Assembly: GCA_034659475.1 (NCBI GenBank)
Contig: JAYEHK010000034.1
Location: forward strand, 1-5,522
DNA: 5,522 bases
Origin: JAYEHK01 sp034659475
GTDB lineage: Bacteria > Bacillota > Syntrophomonadia > Syntrophomonadales > Syntrophomonadaceae
Reading direction: 5' to 3'
The notes beneath the pieces were generated by a model that saw only the letters and a program-made list of their open reading frames with translations, had not been told where the DNA came from and made no database searches. Positions 1 to 5,410 of this stretch are shown in pieces. Position 1 is the stretch's first letter. Every line of letters begins with the position of its first letter. The translations under genes and the position numbers were made by a program.

Positions 1-84
1 TGGAATACTATCAGCTATTTTGATCGCAATAGCCATGAATTCAATGGAGACTTTATAAACATCTAGTTTTTCATGATCTAACAT
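1..84 (-). CDS. Four-helix-bundle protein (IVS/bAvd-like), N-terminal 28 codons, left copy, leaves window
   Basis: Read on the minus strand from the ATG at 84-82, the frame stays open to the window edge and begins MLDHEKLDVYKVSIEFMAIA. This matches the opening of the four-helix-bundle family encoded in 23S rRNA intervening sequences and related to the bAvd proteins of diversity-generating retroelements: a short charged lead, a 'DVYK/xSIEF' segment, then an amphipathic first helix. Only about a quarter of the usual length of roughly 115-130 residues is inside the window, so intactness cannot be judged. It is almost identical to the copy starting at 5411; residue 7 is Leu here and Pro there. 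A GGAG sits directly after the last hexamer, about 12 bases before the ATG, which is a long spacing for a ribosome-binding site. The cellular role of non-rRNA members is unknown; the family call is from pattern recognition. Confidence 0.72.
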   Translation of the reverse strand, partial: MLDHEKLDVYKVSIEFMAIAIKIADSIP

Positions 85-100
85 TATGAATTATTACTCC

Positions 101-149
<49 letters not shown>

Positions 150-155
150 TATAGG

Positions 156-223
156 ACGGGTCTTGGACCCGTATCCGGACTTTCAGTCCTTAATTTCAAC
201 CCACCGTCTTTAGACGGTGGTTG
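156..223 (-). other. Structured leader with three hairpins, left copy
   Basis: Three inverted repeats lie in a row upstream of the hexamer tract. The distal one, 197-223, pairs 11 bases (CAACCACCGTC in gene sense) around a TAAA loop with one bulged G. The second, 177-189, is a 5-bp stem (GGACT/AGTCC) with a GAA loop. The third, 156-172, is a 7-bp stem (ACGGGTC/GACCCGT) with a CAA loop. All three are identical in the right-hand copy. No U-run follows them, so they do not look like ordinary terminators. They could act as leader RNA structure or as DNA hairpins at an element end; which of these is inference. Confidence 0.7.
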
Positions 224-230
224 TTGAGTG

Positions 231-455
231 TTTTGCCGACATGGAAAGGATCTCCAAAGGAAACAGCCATCTGAAACAATAGCATGCAGATGGAAATTGA
301 AGTTTAAAAAGTCCCCGTAGGTCTGGACCGAAATACTTGCACCAGGAACAGCATTACTGCCTGGAGCTGCGGATTGTAAATACCCTTTTATCACATTCCA
401 GGCGCAGGCTGACAATTTTGCCAACAACTTGCGGTCATAAAGTAATATGATCATG
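231..455 (-). pseudogene. IS91-family (HUH, Y2) transposase, internal fragment
   Basis: The minus-strand translation contains YDRKLLAKLSACAW, then a VPGASISVQTYGDF segment, then FHLHAIVSDGCF. This is the pattern of the catalytic core of IS91-type rolling-circle transposases (Y2 transposase, PF04986). The His-Leu-His at 284-292 is the HUH metal-binding motif; the preceding position, often part of an HPHxH, reads NFHLH. Just after 'DGCF' the reading frame slips by one base (around 256-263): the other frame continues FGDPFHVGK, the expected continuation. The gene is therefore frameshifted. It is also cut at both ends: it stops at the boundary of the left repeat (230/231) and joins ISAzo13 sequence near 446-456. 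The zinc-finger N-terminus and the catalytic tyrosines are absent. It cannot be functional. Confidence 0.8.
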
Positions 456-1015
456 ATTTTCCAAGCTTTGCAGAAGGTGTGGTTATTCCCCATAGTTTGT
501 ACGACTTACAGCTCAATATCGGATATGTTCAGGTGGGAACGAATCGTGATACCAGTGAATTTGCATGCGATAGCTTCCGTCATTGGTGGTATCAATATGG
601 CTGCAAGCACTACTCGAATGCGACGTCTATTTTGGTTTTGTGCGATGGTGGAGGCAGTAACAGTTCTCGACATCATCTTTTCAAGCAGGATCTTCAAATT
701 TTAGCAGATGAAATAGGGATTGAAATCCGAATCGCTCATTATCCCCCTTATTGTTCGAAGTATAATCCAATTGAACATCGACTATTCCCTCATATAACAC
801 GTGCTTGCCAAGGTGTCGTGTTCTCAAGCCTGGAGCTGGTGAATGATCTGTTCTCCATGACACGGACTCAAACAGGCTTGAAAGTTTTTGTTCATGTCAT
901 TGACAAAGTTTATCAAACCGGCAGAAAAGTTAGCGAGACCTTTAAGTCAACAATGCGTATTGTCTTCGATGAGACTTTGCCAAAATGGAATTATTGTGCT
1001 GTTCCAATGAGTTAG
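446..1015 (+). pseudogene. ISAzo13-family transposase, C-terminal fragment
   Basis: The frame is open from a stop at 443-445 and reads DHDFPSFAEGVVIPHSLYD at its start, then GYVQVGTN, ILVLCDGGGSNSSRHH, RIAHYPPYCSKYNPIEHRLF and finally the TGRKVS and LPKWNY motifs typical of the C-terminus. This is the DDE transposase family of ISAzo13 ('Rhodopirellula transposase', PF07592). Counting from the GTG at 479, the second catalytic Asp (residue 56, in CDGGGSNSS) and the catalytic Glu (residue 99, in NPIEH) are present. The first catalytic Asp and the N-terminal DNA-binding half are missing, as full-length members have roughly 400 residues. No further frameshift or stop is visible in what remains. 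The break is at the junction with the IS91 fragment. The right end of the element probably lies in 1016-1045, but no inverted-repeat partner remains to prove it. Confidence 0.88.
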
Positions 1016-1060
1016 TGAAAATGGGTAAGTTGTTTAAAACTGATTCCTTAAGGGGAAATT

Positions 1061-1552
1061 ATGAATGAGATAAAACTGAGAGAAATAGATCTGAAAGGAT
1101 ACAACTCAATTGCTGTAAAGCAAAGCATTCCCCTGGGAGAATTGACCATCCTGCTTGGTCCCAATGGATTAGGCAAAAGTAATCTGGTTTCTTTTTTTTC
1201 CATGCTGAATTATATGACCACCGGCGCTTTCCAACAGTATGTAGGAAAGTACGGTGTCAACAGGCTGTTGTATTACGGTTCAAAAAAGACGGAATCCATC
1301 TCTTTTGAGCTTAGATTTCAATCTGATGATATCCGCAACACCTATTCTGTAAAACTCTCCCATGGCCTTCCGGACAGGCTTTTCATCAGTGAAGAAAAGG
1401 TTGCCTATCATAAAGCGGGCGTACAGCAGTCATTTGTTAAAGAATTGCTGGCAGTCCATTTAGCTGGATTTAATGTATTTGCAGATTCCCGATCTGTTCT
1501 GACAGGCAGGGATAAACGTGCTGCCAGAGGGAATACCGGGGTGGCTTGCTAA
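1061..1552 (+). CDS. Chimeric ORF: AAA/OLD-like ATPase N-terminus fused to DUF4276 fragment (163 aa)
   Basis: The start is supported by AAGGGG a few bases upstream of the ATG. Residues 1-120 look like the N-terminus of a RecF/OLD-like AAA ATPase (AAA_15/AAA_21 type): LTILLGPNGLGKSNLVSF carries the Walker A loop (G33 to S40), followed by the helix and beta strands of the first lobe. From about residue 121 (QSFVKELLAVHLAGFNVFAD) the sequence switches to a DUF4276 protein near its own N-terminus. DUF4276 genes commonly follow such ATPase genes, so this appears to be an internal deletion across an operon that joined the two in frame near 1421. The ORF then ends early (GVAC, stop 1550-1552) because of a frameshift. 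Walker B, signature and D-loop regions are absent, so ATPase activity is not expected. The ATPase call is firm; the exact junction is approximate. Confidence 0.72.
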   Translation: MNEIKLREIDLKGYNSIAVKQSIPLGELTILLGPNGLGKSNLVSFFSMLNYMTTGAFQQYVGKYGVNRLLYYGSKKTESISFELRFQSDDIRNTYSVKLSHGLPDRLFISEEKVAYHKAGVQQSFVKELLAVHLAGFNVFADSRSVLTGRDKRAARGNTGVAC

Positions 1553-1698
1553 GCTATGAAAAGGCAAAAAAAGATCTTCTGACTTGGATTAAAACGGATA
1601 ACCGTCCTGAATGCCGGTTCACAACGATGTTTGACCTTTATGCCCTGCCTGATGATTTTCCGGGGTATGAAGCCGGAAAGCAAAAGGGCGACCCATAG
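1421..1698 (+). pseudogene. DUF4276 family protein, frameshifted and truncated
   Basis: The first part is in the frame of the upstream chimeric ORF (QSFVKELLAVHLAGF, ADSRSVLTGRDKRAARGNTG). At the GGGG run 1538-1541 the frame moves by one base and continues GGLLSYEKAKKDLLTWIK, then TTMFDLYALPDDFPGYEAGK, ending KGDP and a TAG at 1696-1698. The 'TMFDLYALPxDFPGY' block is a hallmark of DUF4276, which partners AAA ATPases in putative defence modules related to RloA/RloB. A single lost G in a run of five would explain the shift. The C-terminal half, including the usual PYIQLHEFEALLF-like block, is missing: after 'GDP' the sequence becomes unrelated. It is a dead remnant. Confidence 0.72.
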
Positions 1699-2015
1699 AC
1701 TTGTTGCTGTGCGGCAGAGAAAGAAGATACCGTTTTGATATAAAAGCGTTTGGTTTGATGTCGGATTTCAACGTATCAAAGAAAGTGCGCAAACAGCTTC
1801 TTGATTTGACAGAAGATAAGGAAATCTCTGAAGCGGAAATGCAGGCCTTACTGCAACAGGTTTTTAAAAAAGGAAAAGGGAAAAACACAAAGACCAGAAT
1901 CATGGAGGCCGCTGCCATAGCTGCCTATCATCGGCAAACAAAGGAAAGTATCTTTTCATCTGTGATCATCTATAATTGTATGATGGTGTACGATTATCCT
2001 GCCGCCATTTTTTGA
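1695..2015 (+). pseudogene. Unrecognised ORF fragment, possibly transposase-derived
   Basis: A frame open from about the end of the DUF4276 remnant reads PIDLLLCGRERRYRFDIKAF, then FNVSKKVRKQLLDLTEDKE, then KTRIMEAAAIAAYHRQT, stopping with TGA at 2013-2015. It has no good start codon or ribosome-binding site; a TTG at 1701 is the first possible start. The block 'MEAAAIAAYHxQT' resembles a segment that, in a group of IS66-like transposases, precedes a DDAPQF motif. Here the expected motif is absent and the text turns into an uncharacteristic IFSSVIIYNC tail near 1940-1950, suggesting another junction. The family call is from memory and weak; that the ORF is a fragment is more certain than what it is. 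Confidence 0.35.
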
Positions 2016-2332
2016 GACGTATATTTTGTTTTTTCAATCGCCCATGGTATTTGAACAGGATACCCTGACAGGGATAGTCTGGGGTTTTTATCCGCCTAAA
2101 AACAGACCTTGTTCTGCAAGTAGTCCTCGCTTCAAACACCTCGGTTTGATCTGTCAATTTTTATATAGCAGGCCCCCAATAACAAAAGTTGCTACTTCCC
2201 CTCAAGAAATACCTGGAGATTCATATAATTTTATTGTAATGGAGGGTGTTGTTTAGTAGATTGATCCTGATATAGGAATCAAGGCTATTTAATATCTTTA
2301 AGATTATCCATTATACGGACTGGGGAAAACTC
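2016..2332 (+). other. Intergenic stretch without a recognisable gene
   Basis: About 315 bases between the fragment above and the DUF499 start. A short frame at 2026-2256 has no recognisable domain and no ribosome-binding site, and the minus-strand frame 1966-2157 is equally uncharacteristic. An imperfect palindrome at 2261-2282 (TTGATCCT, then AGGAATCAA, one unpaired base) lies about 50 bases upstream of the next start and could be an operator. GGGGAAAA at about 2322-2329 is a plausible ribosome-binding site for the gene at 2333. Confidence 0.4.
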
Positions 2333-3286
2333 ATGCTTTCAATACTCGAAACTTGCAAACCTCGACCTGATATTCTTGATGGCACATTTAATCCCGAAAT
2401 ATTTACCGCTTCCATTAGCGAGGTACTTCGTTTTTATAAACATCAAGGCACTGGTATGCATCCCATGTATACGGATGCAGAACAATTTTTTACCCAGACG
2501 ACCTATCCGACTGACGGATTGAAGATGTTTTTGCAAGATGTTTTTGCACGCTTGGCAGGTGACAATACAGTGCCAGCCATTCATCGTCTTGAAACGGCTT
2601 TTGGAGGTGGGAAAACCCATACCCTGATCGCCTGTACACATATTGGATATAAAGGCGTCGAGCTCGAACAATGGCCGGTGTTGGATGGGGACAAGCCAGT
2701 CGGTCCAATCCGGGCAATGAACGGGGCCAGCAGAGTTGTTGCGGAAAACCAGATCAGCCGAACAACCAATGGTCAGCTTACGATTAATGATCTGTTGCCT
2801 GAAGCAGCCATGGCCCTGACCCTTTATGGAATCTACGGATTGGGAGAACTACCCTGTGATGAAGCGCTGAACTTATCCCGTTCATTGAATATTAAGCTGG
2901 AAACCAAGACCGGAAGATATTCTATAGATGATAAATTCATCGGTATCAATAACGATTCATCCGCCGGACGAAACCATCAACGAGCGCGGGAAAAAGACAT
3001 CGGTTTCCACGCCCCCCTGATCCGGAAAGGCGCCAAACTGAGACTGGCCATGCCGGAAGAAAGAAATCCAAAAAGACTAAATAATCCACAGACAGAATGG
3101 GACCTTTTACACGGATTGATAATGCAATACCGCGCAGGAGATATTCCTCTTGTAAGGGCGTATATATCGAAGCATGCAGAAGGAAAAGAAGATATCCTGA
3201 TGAATCTTCTGTGCGTCTGGACTGCGGAAATGGGAGATGAAAATTTAAAAAAAGAAGGCAATACCATTCTGTTTGGTTTAAAATAA
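2333..3286 (+). CDS. Chimeric ORF: DUF499 ATPase N-terminus fused to probable DUF1156 C-terminus (317 aa)
   Basis: Residues 1 to about 110 match the opening of DUF499 AAA+ ATPases (related to the PglY/BrxC group): MLSILETCKPRPDIL, MYTDAEQFFTQTTYPTDGLK, FARLAGDN, and a P-loop HRLETAFGGGKTHTLIA (G91 to H96, with K94-T95). After 'HIGYKG' the DUF499 pattern stops. From about residue 113 the sequence (PVGPIRAMNGASRVVAENQ, then ALNLSRSLNI, GFHAPLIRKGAKLRLAMPEE, TEWDLLHGLIMQYRAG, ending ILFGLK) looks like the C-terminus of a DUF1156-type adenine-specific methyltransferase-associated protein. DUF499 and DUF1156 proteins occur together in putative restriction/BREX-like operons. An internal deletion near 2645-2680 therefore seems to have joined the two in frame. 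No stop or frameshift interrupts the product, but the ATPase lacks everything past Walker A and the methyltransferase motifs are missing. The DUF499 part is secure; the DUF1156 part is from recollection. Confidence 0.65.
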   Translation: MLSILETCKPRPDILDGTFNPEIFTASISEVLRFYKHQGTGMHPMYTDAEQFFTQTTYPTDGLKMFLQDVFARLAGDNTVPAIHRLETAFGGGKTHTLIACTHIGYKGVELEQWPVLDGDKPVGPIRAMNGASRVVAENQISRTTNGQLTINDLLPEAAMALTLYGIYGLGELPCDEALNLSRSLNIKLETKTGRYSIDDKFIGINNDSSAGRNHQRAREKDIGFHAPLIRKGAKLRLAMPEERNPKRLNNPQTEWDLLHGLIMQYRAGDIPLVRAYISKHAEGKEDILMNLLCVWTAEMGDENLKKEGNTILFGLK

Positions 3287-3313
3287 AGAATATCCAGAAA
3301 ATGAGGTGGCAAG

Positions 3314-3538
3314 ATGAATACAAAAGAATTGATTAAAGAGGCCATATCTTTGCCGGTTGAAGAGCGGACACTGGTTGTTGATTCATTACTCCGAAGTCTG
3401 AATCAGCCGGACTCGGAAATAGACAAGCAATGGTCGATTATCGCGAAAAAACGATTGGCTGAGTTAAGATCGGGGAGGGTAAAACTAGTTCCCGGACAGG
3501 AAGTGTTCAACAGGATATGGGAAAGGTATGAAAAATGA
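3314..3538 (+). CDS. Type II antitoxin, Unstab_antitox / addiction-module protein family (74 aa)
   Basis: The 74-residue product reads MNTKELIKEAISLPVEERTL at its start, with the helical 'LPxEER...LxxSLL' segment, and ends with the VKLVPGQEVFNRIWERYEK block (residues 56-74). This is the pattern of the putative addiction-module component family (PF09720, TIGR02574), whose length is about 70-80 residues, so it looks complete. GAGGTGG at 3303-3309 is a good ribosome-binding site ahead of the ATG at 3314. It neutralises the toxin encoded immediately downstream; its TGA overlaps the toxin ATG by four bases (ATGA at 3535-3538), so the two are translationally coupled. Antitoxins of such pairs usually repress their own operon, but no clear operator was seen in the 27 bases between the preceding stop and this gene. 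Confidence 0.88.
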   Translation: MNTKELIKEAISLPVEERTLVVDSLLRSLNQPDSEIDKQWSIIAKKRLAELRSGRVKLVPGQEVFNRIWERYEK

Positions 3539-3825
3539 ATTACTCATTTCATCCGGAAGCCGAAGAGGAGTTCAACAAAGCCATTGACTATTATGACCAG
3601 ATAGATTCCGGGCTTGAGTACGATTTTGCGCTGGAGGTGTATTCGACCATTAAACGATCCGTAGAATTTCCAAAAGCCTGGGCAATAATAGACAATCCCA
3701 TCAGAAGATCCCTGGTCAAAAGATTCCCCTATGGTGTTCTGTACTCAGAAGAGCAGGAAGGGCTATTTATTATTGCCGTCATGCATCTTCATCGCAGGCC
3801 GGATTACTGGAAACATAGAAAATAA
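3535..3825 (+). CDS. RelE/ParE-family toxin (96 aa)
   Basis: The product starts MNYSFHPEAEEEFNKAIDYY, typical of the RelE/ParE fold (PF05016): first beta strand, then the helical hairpin 'EAEEEFNKAIDYYDQ'. It continues to the C-terminal strands IRRSLVKRFPYGVLY and GLFIIAVMHLHRRPDYW, ending KHRK. The RR..VKRFPYxVxY and HxxRxPxYW patterns are those of ParE-like members paired with this antitoxin family. Length 96 is normal. GGGAAAGG just upstream (3519-3526) serves as ribosome-binding site inside the antitoxin gene. The target (ribosome-bound mRNA for RelE, gyrase for ParE) cannot be told from sequence alone. Together with the antitoxin it is one of the few apparently intact units here and could help keep the region from being lost. 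Confidence 0.9.
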   Translation: MNYSFHPEAEEEFNKAIDYYDQIDSGLEYDFALEVYSTIKRSVEFPKAWAIIDNPIRRSLVKRFPYGVLYSEEQEGLFIIAVMHLHRRPDYWKHRK

Positions 3826-4027
3826 ATGCTGAAAATATTGATGTCCGGGGTGATTCCTCTTTCCACAGATCAACCTTCACCATTGGAACTGTTGCGGTTT
3901 GCATTAATCGGTTTGCATTAATCAAGGACGGTCCTAAGCTGCCACAGGGAAGGTATGTGGGAATGGAAACCGCCCCGGTTGAGCCTTGGCTTCACCAGGA
4001 AGTGGTTGCTCGCCGCATCGAACCGAT
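3826..4027. other. Unassigned stretch between toxin gene and FRG remnant
   Basis: An ATG overlapping the last base of the toxin stop region (3826) opens only a 31-residue frame (MLKILMSGVIPLSTDQPSPL at its start). A second plus-strand frame stays open across most of the stretch (reading KDGPKLPQGRYVGMETAPV in its middle, stop near 4055-4057) but has no credible start and matches nothing I recognise. No terminator hairpin with a T-run was seen after the toxin gene. The stretch contains the tandem duplication at 3896-3923. Confidence 0.35.
3896..3923. repeat. Perfect 14-bp tandem duplication
   Basis: GGTTTGCATTAATC occurs twice with no gap (3896-3909 and 3910-3923). Fourteen is not a multiple of three, so if the stretch were once coding the duplication would shift the frame. 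It looks like a replication-slippage scar. Confidence 0.95.
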
Positions 4028-4381
4028 TCAGGGATTCAGGTTGGACAAAGCGAAATGAAGGGCTACGTAAGGAGAGTAGGTCCAATCCAGAAGTCGGGTG
4101 GGGAGGCCATGGTGCTGGGCCACTGTGAGCAGATGCCAGAAAGAATCGGGTTCCGCGGCCACCGAGGCCTAGGCGTATTTCCTGAAATTGCGGAGCAGGT
4201 GTTTTTCAAGCTGACAATAGGGACCGCCCAGCCGCATGAGGGATGTTTCCAGGCGGCAGCCGGCATCGGACAGTCCCCGGAAGACAAAAGGGGGCCGGTA
4301 TCGGTTGATGTCGGCATTCCAGGAGCCGCTGAACAGCTCTTTCTGTAACTGTCCCCAGGATGTAATTGTGATATCAGGCAT
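4028..4381 (-). pseudogene. FRG-domain protein with internal amber codon
   Basis: From the ATG at 4381 the minus strand reads MPDITITSWGQLQKELFSGS, then RPPFVFRGLSDAGCRLETSL, then QLEKHLLRNFRKYA, and hits TAG at 4171-4169. The same frame continues beyond the stop with AEPDSFWHLLTVAQHHGLPT, RLLDWTYSPYVALHFALSNL and ends at TGA 4030-4028. The 'FRG' motif, the 'SFWHLLxxAQHHGLPTRLLDWTxSP' block and 'VALHFA' define the FRG domain (PF08867), often found in phage-defence and toxin contexts. Because the domain resumes in the same frame after the stop, the lesion is a point nonsense mutation (or very local change). FRG proteins normally run longer, so the C-terminal part is also lost. GAGAG ahead of the ATG is a modest ribosome-binding site and overlaps the stop of the gene fragment at 4391. 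Confidence 0.82.
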
Positions 4382-4390
4382 AAAAAACTC

Positions 4391-4483
4391 TCAGTGCCCA
4401 TACATTGATGAGTCAAGCGCATCCATCAGCCGCACCATATCCTGCTGGTGAATATCACTGATATTGCCGATAGTACGTTCAAT
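4391..4483 (-). pseudogene. C-terminal tail of an unknown gene upstream of the FRG gene
   Basis: On the minus strand a frame bounded upstream by TAA (4486-4484) reads IERTIGNISDIHQQDM, then VRLMDALDSSMYGH and stops at TGA 4393-4391, nine bases before the FRG ATG. The tight spacing suggests it was the gene before FRG in the same transcript, now cut off. The 'RTIGxIS...DMxxLMDAL' pattern vaguely recalls the tail of MazF/PemK-like toxins, but that is not strong enough to name it. Confidence 0.4.
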
Positions 4484-4648
4484 TTAGGTTATGGTCAACA
4501 TTGAAAAATAAAAAGTTGCTTTTTGGTAAAAAAAGTATCAAAAAAAATCCAAAGTCCCAAGTATTGAACTTCTTTGCCGCAAATACAACATGATTATCGG
4601 CATCCTTGATTTCTTGCTTTATACTTTCCTGAACAAACGTCTCATTTT
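4484..4648 (-). other. AT-rich spacer with a startless open frame
   Basis: A minus-strand frame between stops (about 4484-4666, with LKNETFVQESIKQEIKDA and VVFAAKKFNTWDFG) looks protein-like in its first half, then becomes phenylalanine/leucine-rich where the DNA turns into A/T runs (4500-4550). It has no ATG and no family I recognise. The A/T runs near 4500-4550 hold no clear hairpin. Treat as remnant DNA. Confidence 0.3.
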
Positions 4649-4774
4649 TCAACAATCCCGCTTAAAAAAGTGTACACTATTTTTGGCTGGATATGAATGA
4701 AGATACACAGCCTGGACAATTAAGATAATGACAATAAGGAAAATCCCACCTTTGATGGACAATTGTATGATCAT
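4649..4774 (-). CDS. Small membrane-segment ORF downstream of MarR gene (41 aa), perhaps a truncated N-terminus
   Basis: From the ATG at 4774-4772 the minus strand encodes MIIQLSIKGGIFLIVIILIV followed by QAVYLHSYPAKNSVHFFKRDC and stops at TGA 4651-4649. A hydrophobic stretch at residues 11-24 would make one membrane segment near the N-terminus. It begins 23 bases after the MarR stop and on the same strand, so it could be the next gene of that transcript; MarR regulators are often followed by efflux components whose periplasmic adaptors start with such a segment. No strong ribosome-binding site is seen. The last ten residues coincide with a perfect palindrome AGTGTACACT (about 4670-4679), so the true gene may have been cut off there by another insertion or deletion. 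Function unproven. Confidence 0.35.
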   Translation of the reverse strand: MIIQLSIKGGIFLIVIILIVQAVYLHSYPAKNSVHFFKRDC

Positions 4775-4797
4775 GGCCGTTTTAAATATGGAGTTCT

Positions 4798-5217
4798 CTA
4801 CAGCCGCTTTTCCTGGAGTTGCTGAAGCATCTGACGAAATTGTTCTATACGTTTGGAATCAAAACCATTTAAGAACTCCTGATTTGCCGCAATCATCAGA
4901 TCATTAATCTCTTGTGCGTATTTACGACCTCGACCAGTCAAGCAGGCCAGTACAGCCCGCCGATCGTTTGAATGCGGCTTCCTGACAATTAGCCCCAACC
5001 TTTCCAACCGATCCAAAATACCGGTCATTGTGGCGCTGGTAATTTGCAGCTTCTGCCTCAAAGCGTGGGGCGGTATTTGATCTTCTTCTCCTAAAAAATT
5101 CAAAACCATTGCCTGGGAGGCAGTAACCCCTAAGTGTTCAACTTTTTTACTCCAAAAGGCAGCACCTGTAAGGCTGGCTTTGGAGAGCTGAAAAAAAATA
5201 CAGTCATGGACGTTCAT
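4798..5217 (-). CDS. MarR-family transcriptional regulator (139 aa)
   Basis: The 139-residue product fits the MarR family in length and layout: an N-terminal dimerisation helix (residues 5-30), a winged helix-turn-helix with TASQAMVLNFLGEE (32-45), the recognition region LQITSATMTGILDRLERLG (57-75) and the wing LIVRKPHSNDRRAVLACLT (76-94, with the conserved D85-R86-R87), and a long C-terminal helical part (95-139) for dimerisation. The ATG at 5217 is chosen because GAGGG stands a few bases upstream. MarR proteins bind palindromes as dimers and usually repress themselves and a neighbouring or divergent gene, releasing DNA when a small ligand or oxidant is bound. A large inverted repeat lies directly upstream of this start. 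No conserved redox Cys pattern is evident (Cys6 and Cys92 only). The former divergent target is not present: the right-hand repeat copy occupies that place. Confidence 0.9.
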   Translation of the reverse strand: MNVHDCIFFQLSKASLTGAAFWSKKVEHLGVTASQAMVLNFLGEEDQIPPHALRQKLQITSATMTGILDRLERLGLIVRKPHSNDRRAVLACLTGRGRKYAQEINDLMIAANQEFLNGFDSKRIEQFRQMLQQLQEKRL

Positions 5218-5227
5218 GATATCCCTC

Positions 5228-5272
5228 TTATATTCGATAGCATGCTACTTAAAAGCATGCTATCGAATATAA
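5228..5272. promoter_or_regulatory. 19-bp inverted repeat, probable MarR operator
   Basis: Arms 5228-5246 and 5254-5272 are perfect reverse complements of each other with a 7-base spacer (ACTTAAA). Each arm ends in AGCATGCT, itself a palindrome, so the site contains two AGCATGCT boxes (5239-5246 and 5254-5261). It ends 10 bases upstream of the MarR start codon, a place that fits autorepression. No T-run follows on either strand, so a terminator is less likely. It is absent from the left copy of the repeat, so it belongs to the MarR locus. Binding by this MarR protein is inference. Confidence 0.7.
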
Positions 5273-5289
5273 AGGGCATTGTCACTCAA

Positions 5290-5357
5290 CAACCACCGTC
5301 TAAAGACGGTGGGTTGAAATTAAGGACTGAAAGTCCGGATACGGGTCCAAGACCCGT
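5290..5357 (+). other. Structured leader with three hairpins, right copy
   Basis: Hairpin 1 (5290-5316) pairs CAACCACCGTC with the segment 5305-5316 around TAAA, with one bulged G. Hairpin 2 (5324-5336) pairs GGACT with AGTCC around GAA. Hairpin 3 (5341-5357) pairs ACGGGTC with GACCCGT around CAA. They are separated by 4-7 bases and followed by CCTATAC and the hexamer tract. Short purine-rich loops and regular spacing suggest a folded RNA or a DNA hairpin array. No known riboswitch or Rfam family was recognised. Confidence 0.7.
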
Positions 5358-5364
5358 CCTATAC

Positions 5365-5394
5365 GTGCTCGTGCTCGTGCTCGTGCTCGTAAAC
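5365..5394 (+). repeat. Hexamer tandem tract, (GTGCTC)4 then (GTAAAC)1
   Basis: GTGCTC at 5365-5388 in four perfect units, then one GTAAAC (5389-5394). The left copy has five and three. The tract lies between hairpin 3 and the start codon of the four-helix-bundle gene, followed by GGGGT, where the left copy has GGAGT. Confidence 0.95.
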
Positions 5395-5410
5395 GGGGTA
5401 ATAATTCATA

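Noticed and set aside
2062..2073. Small CCCT/AGGG hairpin as a terminator
   Set aside because: The stem is very short and the nearest T-run is about 15 bases further on, so it is not a credible terminator.
2946..3345. Minus-strand frames opposite the DUF499/DUF1156 ORF
   Set aside because: They lack ribosome-binding sites and recognisable domains, and mirror a convincing plus-strand coding region.
4169..4171. Amber codon in the FRG gene as a pyrrolysine or other recoded codon
   Set aside because: The gene is also truncated at its C-terminal end and sits among pseudogenes, and no recoding signal is visible. A nonsense mutation is the simpler reading.
5228..5272. Rho-independent terminator
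   Set aside because: The stem is AT-rich at its base and neither side has a T-run. Its position just before the MarR start fits an operator better.
5290..5394. CRISPR array or tandem-spacer locus
   Set aside because: The repeats are 6 bp and directly contiguous with no spacers, and the hairpins occur once each per copy.
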